DNA from: a virus
Strand: one strand, 5' to 3'
Virus record (IMG/VR): IMGVR_UViG_3300031851_000184
Location: 1-23,929 of that record
Length of the DNA: 23,929 nucleotides
The notes beneath the pieces are model-generated. The model was not told the DNA's origin and did not search any database. It worked only from the letters and a program-made list of their open reading frames with translations. Positions 19,943 through 23,929 of this stretch are shown piece by piece. Both the position numbers and the translations under genes were made by a program. The number at the start of each line of letters is the position of its first letter. The stretch's first letter is position 1.

Positions 19943-21324
19943 TAGTACATCTCCACTTTTTGTGTTCCATACGCACTAGCAACATAATAACCTGCACCAA
20001 ATACACTCACTGACCAATACCAAGTATGGTCAGCTGGAGAACCAGTAGAAGTTCCTTGTGAAGTACTCAATGTAGAGGTCTGTTCATTTGGTCGTCCAAT
20101 ATTGGTAGTACATTTCATATATTGAATGTCAACTCCTACATTACCTGTTGGGCCTCCACCACTCTCATCTGTCAAATCATAGTAAGTACCACTTGGTGTT
20201 CCCTTATACACATGTCCAATATAGACTGTACCAGTTGGATTAGTGCCTGGTGTAAAGATACTGTAATGTACACCTGAATTTAATGCCCATGGTATATTTG
20301 GATTTTGAGGCCAACCATTATTTCCACTATCTGATGGATTACCATTAGCACCCAATGGTCTACTCCCAACTGGTGCAAAAGGAGAACCGTTTCCTTTAAA
20401 TCCGTTTAGAGATGAATTGTACCCATAGCCAGGATTTACAGTATCAACTCTAGAGAAAAACGGCCCTAATACAATTGGGTCGGGATAGGTATATTCAACA
20501 GGTCTTCTTGCACCAACACTAGAAGGTTGTTGTGCAGTACTTGGGTGTTGATAAGGTTGTGCTACAATAACAGGTGTATTATACGGCTGTGAAACAGTCG
20601 TTGGATGCTGATACGGTGCAGGTTGTTGATGCTGATATGTCGTTGGATGCTGATACGGTGCAGGTTGTTGATGTTGATATGTCGTTGGATGTCTATATGT
20701 AACCTGATAATTTCCAGTAACCTGATGGGTATATGTTGAAGGAACCCTATATGATTGTTGGAATGAGTAAGGTTCACTCCCCTGTCTTTGATATGTAGAA
20801 GGTTGACGACCAGTATCATTGAATTCATAAGGTTGTTGACCTTGTCCAGTATATGGGTTCTGATAACTTTGTTGAAAACTATATGGTTCTTGACCCTGTC
20901 TTGCATATGTAAATGGCTGTCTCGTTGTTGCAATAACAGGAGAAGTTCCCTGTCTCTGATATGTGAAAGGGTTTCTTGTATTTGCCTGATATATGGAAGG
21001 TTGTCTAGCATTCGCAATATATGGAGATTGTGCATTCGCAATATAAGGATAAGGTTGTTGTGCAGACGCTTGGTAAGTATAGTTTCTTACTGTTTGAACT
21101 ATAGATGGTACTTGTCTGTTTGCATTATAAGGTGTCTGAGCGTTACTAGGTTGTCTAGCATCTGCAGGTTGTCTGTTCTGATAGGTAAACGGTGTTTGTA
21201 CATTGACAGGTCTTCTAGCAATATACTGCGCCTGTGCAATAGGTGTAGTACCTTGTGCAACCCCTTGTCCTTGGTAAGGTTGTTGGAACGAAGTTCCTAT
21301 ATTTACATAAATTTCATCAGACAT
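19942..21324 (-). CDS. Repeat protein D: Tyr/Pro/Gln repeats with C-terminal globular domain
   Basis: This protein has 460 residues. It begins MSDEIYVNIGTSF (the DEIYV motif at 3-7). Residues about 13-278 are repeats such as QQPYPYIANAQSPYIANARQ, TPFTYQNRQPADARQ, EPYSFQQSYQNPY and 14-residue TYQHQQPAPYQHPT units, the last adding His. Residues about 279-460 are a globular end with YPDPIVLGPFF, NPGYGYNSSLNGF, SPFAPVGSRPLGANG, WPQNPNIPW and IFTPGTNPTGTVYIG, clearly homologous to the end of B. It starts 1 nt after the fibre stop with no strong Shine-Dalgarno, so translation is probably coupled. It is a probable fibre with a distal receptor-binding tip. Confidence 0.85.
   Translation of the reverse strand: MSDEIYVNIGTSFQQPYQGQGVAQGTTPIAQAQYIARRPVNVQTPFTYQNRQPADARQPSNAQTPYNANRQVPSIVQTVRNYTYQASAQQPYPYIANAQSPYIANARQPSIYQANTRNPFTYQRQGTSPVIATTRQPFTYARQGQEPYSFQQSYQNPYTGQGQQPYEFNDTGRQPSTYQRQGSEPYSFQQSYRVPSTYTHQVTGNYQVTYRHPTTYQHQQPAPYQHPTTYQHQQPAPYQHPTTVSQPYNTPVIVAQPYQHPSTAQQPSSVGARRPVEYTYPDPIVLGPFFSRVDTVNPGYGYNSSLNGFKGNGSPFAPVGSRPLGANGNPSDSGNNGWPQNPNIPWALNSGVHYSIFTPGTNPTGTVYIGHVYKGTPSGTYYDLTDESGGGPTGNVGVDIQYMKCTTNIGRPNEQTSTLSTSQGTSTGSPADHTWYWSVSVFGAGYYVASAYGTQKVEMY
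20590..20690 (-). repeat. 42-bp coding repeats in gene D
   Basis: Two adjacent, nearly identical 42-bp units code for the 14-residue unit TYQHQQPAPYQHPT. They differ by a single base in the part I compared, indicating recent duplication. Confidence 0.85.
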
Positions 21325-21325
21325 A

Positions 21326-23152
21326 TCATATCACAAACCATAAGTGTCCAGTAGACGTACCACCCACTTGAGTAGGTGCAGAACTAACGGTCTCATAGTC
21401 TAACTGAACAGAATTACTATTAATCGTTATTCCATCACTTGTATTTAGGTCGATTGTAATTGTTCCATCTAGGGGGTCATCAGCACCACCATTTGCATTA
21501 TCAACATATGTTTTTACAAGACCTGATGAAGATGCAACATCTATAATTGCATTCATTCTGTCATCTGAAAAATACTTATTATTGGAACCTTCTGAAACAT
21601 TGTCTGTAGTATTACTTGGGTCTACAGGTTCCCAATATCCTGCACTAGCATCCCATGCAAGTATTTGACCTGCAGTTGGGTTTGTAGTGTAATTAATATC
21701 ACTTAAATCATCTGCAGTGTTATTTGCAAGGTTGTCTTCTGTTGCAGATAATCTTAACTCATCACCAACTTTACTTACGGTAATGTTAGTATGATTAGAG
21801 TGATTTAATATAGTGTCTGTTCGTGTTGATACTCTTGCATCAGTAAAGTATTTGTTACTGCCTTCTGATAAATCATCAGTATCTTTAGTTGCAAGTCTTG
21901 TATCAAAAGCAGAGTTTACTCTTGTATCAGTATAATACAAATTAGACCCTTCTGTCAAGTCTCCTGTATTATGATTTGATATATCTGAAACTGTACCAGT
22001 GACATCACCAGTTAAGTCTCCTGCAAAGTTTGTACTTGCAGTAATTAATGTACCAGTAATTGCAGCTGCAGTTGAACTACCGATTACTGTACCGTCTATA
22101 TTACCACCATTAATGTCCACTGTAGTCAATGTGGAGGTGCCTGTTGCATTCAAATCTGTTGAGTATAGAGTTGACCACCTTTTACTACTAGACCCTAAGG
22201 CACGAGTATTATTCGTATCTGATATTATATCAGAATCTACTGAACCTGTCAAGCTAATCGTATCACCACTGGCATTACCTAAATCAACATTACCATTAAC
22301 TGTTAAGTTTGCAGTGGTAGATAAATTACCTGTAAACGTACCTGTTGTACCTGAAACTGCAGAAGAGAATGTACCTGTTGTACCTGAAACTGCAGAAGAG
22401 AATGTACCTGTTGTACCTGCAACATCTCCTGAAGAAGTAAGTGAACCAACTGCAACATTACCACTGAATGAACCAGTTGTTGCACTCGTTATTGCACCAC
22501 TATTAATAGACATAGTTCCGTCTGTAAGTGTTGGTGCAGTCAATGTTTTACCACTTGCAAGTGTTACATTATCTTGGTGATATACATTTCCATCAAATTC
22601 AATCTTTGCACTTGTTGAAAGTGTAGTTGTCGCATTGATAGAAGTTTCATTAAATATGATACCACTATCGTTGTTATTGTAAATTACATTTTCTGAAGTT
22701 TGGTTAAAGAATCCTGTTGCAACACCTGAATCTGCAACTCCTAAATATGAACCAGTGTATGAATATACAGTAATCTTATCACCTGCAGTTGCACCACTAG
22801 TAAGTGTAATCTGACTATAAGTGTTAGCACTCAATACACCAAATCCACCGATAGTATAGTCATCATCTTTTAATTGGTGGTCTCTTTGTATATAAACCTG
22901 TAATCTGTCTTTTTTATATTCTAATTCATTTCCATTAATATCTAAACCCGAGAATACTTGTTGACCCGAAGTTGCAATGAATATAAATTCTTGGAAGAAG
23001 AATGATTTATCCTCAATACTATTAACTGCATCTACAAGAGTTCCTTGACTAGTAGTTCTAAGCCCACTTACATCGCCAACGTCTGTAGAAACCTGATTAA
23101 AGGTTTCTCTGAAGTTCTCTAAAGTACTGAATTGGTCTACTTGTTTAGCCAT
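21326..23152 (-). CDS. Tail-fibre-like structural protein (608 residues)
   Basis: The N-terminal part (FSTLENFRETFNQVSTDVGD, LVDAVNSIEDKSFFFQEFIF, RLQVYIQRDHQLKDDDYTIG) is a recognisable virion-attachment region of fibres in T4-like marine phages. The middle is Gly/Thr-rich with 11-residue GTTGTFSSAVS repeats at about 250-275 and GNLSTTANLTVNGNVDLGN. Later units are the TEGSNLYYTDTR and SEGSNKYFTDAR type. The end is SSAPTQVGGTSTGHLWFVI, similar to the end of the 910-residue fibre. It overlaps the upstream gene by 8 nt with GTGGA before the ATG. It is probably a long side fibre or baseplate fibre. Confidence 0.83.
   Translation of the reverse strand: MAKQVDQFSTLENFRETFNQVSTDVGDVSGLRTTSQGTLVDAVNSIEDKSFFFQEFIFIATSGQQVFSGLDINGNELEYKKDRLQVYIQRDHQLKDDDYTIGGFGVLSANTYSQITLTSGATAGDKITVYSYTGSYLGVADSGVATGFFNQTSENVIYNNNDSGIIFNETSINATTTLSTSAKIEFDGNVYHQDNVTLASGKTLTAPTLTDGTMSINSGAITSATTGSFSGNVAVGSLTSSGDVAGTTGTFSSAVSGTTGTFSSAVSGTTGTFTGNLSTTANLTVNGNVDLGNASGDTISLTGSVDSDIISDTNNTRALGSSSKRWSTLYSTDLNATGTSTLTTVDINGGNIDGTVIGSSTAAAITGTLITASTNFAGDLTGDVTGTVSDISNHNTGDLTEGSNLYYTDTRVNSAFDTRLATKDTDDLSEGSNKYFTDARVSTRTDTILNHSNHTNITVSKVGDELRLSATEDNLANNTADDLSDINYTTNPTAGQILAWDASAGYWEPVDPSNTTDNVSEGSNNKYFSDDRMNAIIDVASSSGLVKTYVDNANGGADDPLDGTITIDLNTSDGITINSNSVQLDYETVSSAPTQVGGTSTGHLWFVI
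22338..22403 (-). repeat. Perfect 33-bp tandem repeat inside the 608-residue fibre
   Basis: 22338-22370 and 22371-22403 are identical 33-mers, each coding for 11 residues, followed by a partial third copy. The period keeps the frame. Confidence 0.9.
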
Positions 23153-23357
23153 TTATCTTTTCCACTAGTTGATTAAGCATGTCTTTTATATCTCTCATGT
23201 CATCCTTAATATTATTTATTTCATCTACCTGTTTTTTATAGTTATCTTTTCTAAGTTTATGTAATCTCCAAGCACTAACATCAGTACTTACTATTGCAGA
23301 AGATTCGGAATCCCTTAATAGAGATGTATGTCCTTCTACTTTATAGTACTCTGACAT
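23145..23357 (-). CDS. Small coiled-coil virion-region protein (70 residues)
   Basis: It begins MSEYYKVEGHTSLLRDSESS and has a SAWRLHKLRK segment, then a C-terminal coiled coil of about 30 residues (VDEINNIKDDMRDIKDMLNQ). Small proteins of this layout accompany fibre genes in T4-like marine phages; the function is unknown. I start it at 23357, where the ATG overlaps the preceding stop (TAATG); a start 18 nt earlier would lie inside the upstream gene. It overlaps the 608-residue gene by 8 nt. Confidence 0.78.
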   Translation of the reverse strand: MSEYYKVEGHTSLLRDSESSAIVSTDVSAWRLHKLRKDNYKKQVDEINNIKDDMRDIKDMLNQLVEKING

Positions 23358-23929
23358 TATGCAAGTCCTAAACATCTTAATGCAGATACCATAGGAACCA
23401 CTGAACTATTAGAACCTTTACCTACAATCTTAATCGCAAATGCACTGAACTCGGGTAGGTCGTCTATAGTCCATTCATACTCTTTAAAGTTTCTTGCATC
23501 TGCCTCTGTTGTTGTATCGGGTGTTCCATAGTCATTAAAGTACTCCCAATTTAAATCGTCAAAAGGTGTAGATTCATCATTTTTAAGAATCTTATATAAC
23601 ACTTGAACATTTGTTGTTGGTGGTCTAAACACATCTGCAATAACTTTAAGTGTTGATGCAGGAGTTTTTAGATTTACCTTTCTAGTGCAATATACCATTG
23701 CGTTGTTATCTCCATCAGGTTCTGTTGATGCAGTATAAACTGTTCCTGTAGGTACATCTGCATTGGAATCTATGTTGTTGATTCTATTTCCTATACCTAT
23801 CGCACCTATTGTACCCACATCTATAACTGGAGATACATTTGAGTTAACTGATTGTAACTGAAGTGTGCATGTGAATGATTTCTCTGATGACATCTCATTA
23901 GTTTCATTAATAGGAGATGCAATAACACT
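23357..23929 (-). CDS. C-terminal end of a large virion structural protein, probably DUF4815-type
   Basis: The frame stays open to the window edge (the residues before the internal Met read SVIASPINETNE), so this is the last 190 residues of a longer protein, not a 178-residue gene. Motifs resemble the end of large structural proteins near the baseplate in T4-like cyanophages: VIADVFRPPTTNVQVLYKIL, DESTPFDDLNWEYF, FKEYEWTIDDLPEFSAFAIK and VPMVSALRCLGLA. I associate this ending with DUF4815-type proteins, but the diagnostic N-terminus is not in view. Its stop overlaps the next ATG. Confidence 0.7.
   Translation of the reverse strand, partial: SVIASPINETNEMSSEKSFTCTLQLQSVNSNVSPVIDVGTIGAIGIGNRINNIDSNADVPTGTVYTASTEPDGDNNAMVYCTRKVNLKTPASTLKVIADVFRPPTTNVQVLYKILKNDESTPFDDLNWEYFNDYGTPDTTTEADARNFKEYEWTIDDLPEFSAFAIKIVGKGSNSSVVPMVSALRCLGLA

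Noticed and set aside
21442-21448. CTAAATA box near the end of the 608-residue fibre as a promoter for genes D and C
   Set aside because: It lies within coding sequence about 115 nt from the D start and has no AAATAGTA extension; possible but not supported.

Overview
The window is part of the late structural region of a low-GC, T4-like marine myovirus. It resembles cyanophages and SAR11 phages, but the exact host cannot be fixed from the sequence. All 27 genes that I support lie on the minus strand, so transcription runs from high to low coordinates. They are packed tightly, with many TAATG or ATGA stop/start overlaps, and no gene-free stretch exceeds about 145 bases. The phage assignment rests on a recognisable neck and packaging block (gp13, gp14, gp15, gp16, gp17) in canonical T4 order. 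It is supported by seven intergenic T4-type late promoter boxes (TATAAATA or CTAAATA on the minus strand).

In transcription order the layout is as follows. (1) 23929-21326: the C-terminus of a large virion protein that runs off the window, a 70-residue protein and a 608-residue fibre. (2) 21324-18992: two low-complexity Tyr/Pro/Gln/Arg repeat proteins, called D and C here. (3) 18972-11484: a long set of modular fibre or decoration proteins (110, 81, 543, 274, 136, 247, 76 and 910 residues) built from shared N-terminal, middle and C-terminal modules. (4) 11442-8396: a second pair of repeat proteins (B and A) with a 100-residue protein between them. (5) 8367-3917: a modification-like cassette with a GT8-like glycosyltransferase fusion, an acidic protein, a prolyl-hydroxylase-type 2OG-Fe(II) oxygenase, a DUF6065-like protein and a second 2OG-Fe(II) oxygenase. 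(6) 3899-1: a small membrane/coiled-coil protein, the neck and tail-completion proteins gp13, gp14 and gp15, and the terminase gp16 and gp17 (gp17 truncated by the window edge).

The most unusual content is the four-member repeat-protein family. These proteins are assembled from 18- and 20-residue units such as TPFTYQNRQPGTYARQGQ and QQPYPYIANSQTPYIANA. They are nearly free of acidic residues, and two of them share a C-terminal globular domain. Their DNA repeats are in places perfect and are shared between genes, which suggests ongoing recombination. Repeat gene A is followed directly by a glycosyltransferase and then by hydroxylase-like genes, so I propose (as inference) a phage-encoded hydroxylated and possibly glycosylated Pro/Tyr-rich fibre system. 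A second notable signal is regulatory: at several genes the late promoter box lies so close to the ATG that transcription should start at or next to the start codon, predicting leaderless mRNAs.
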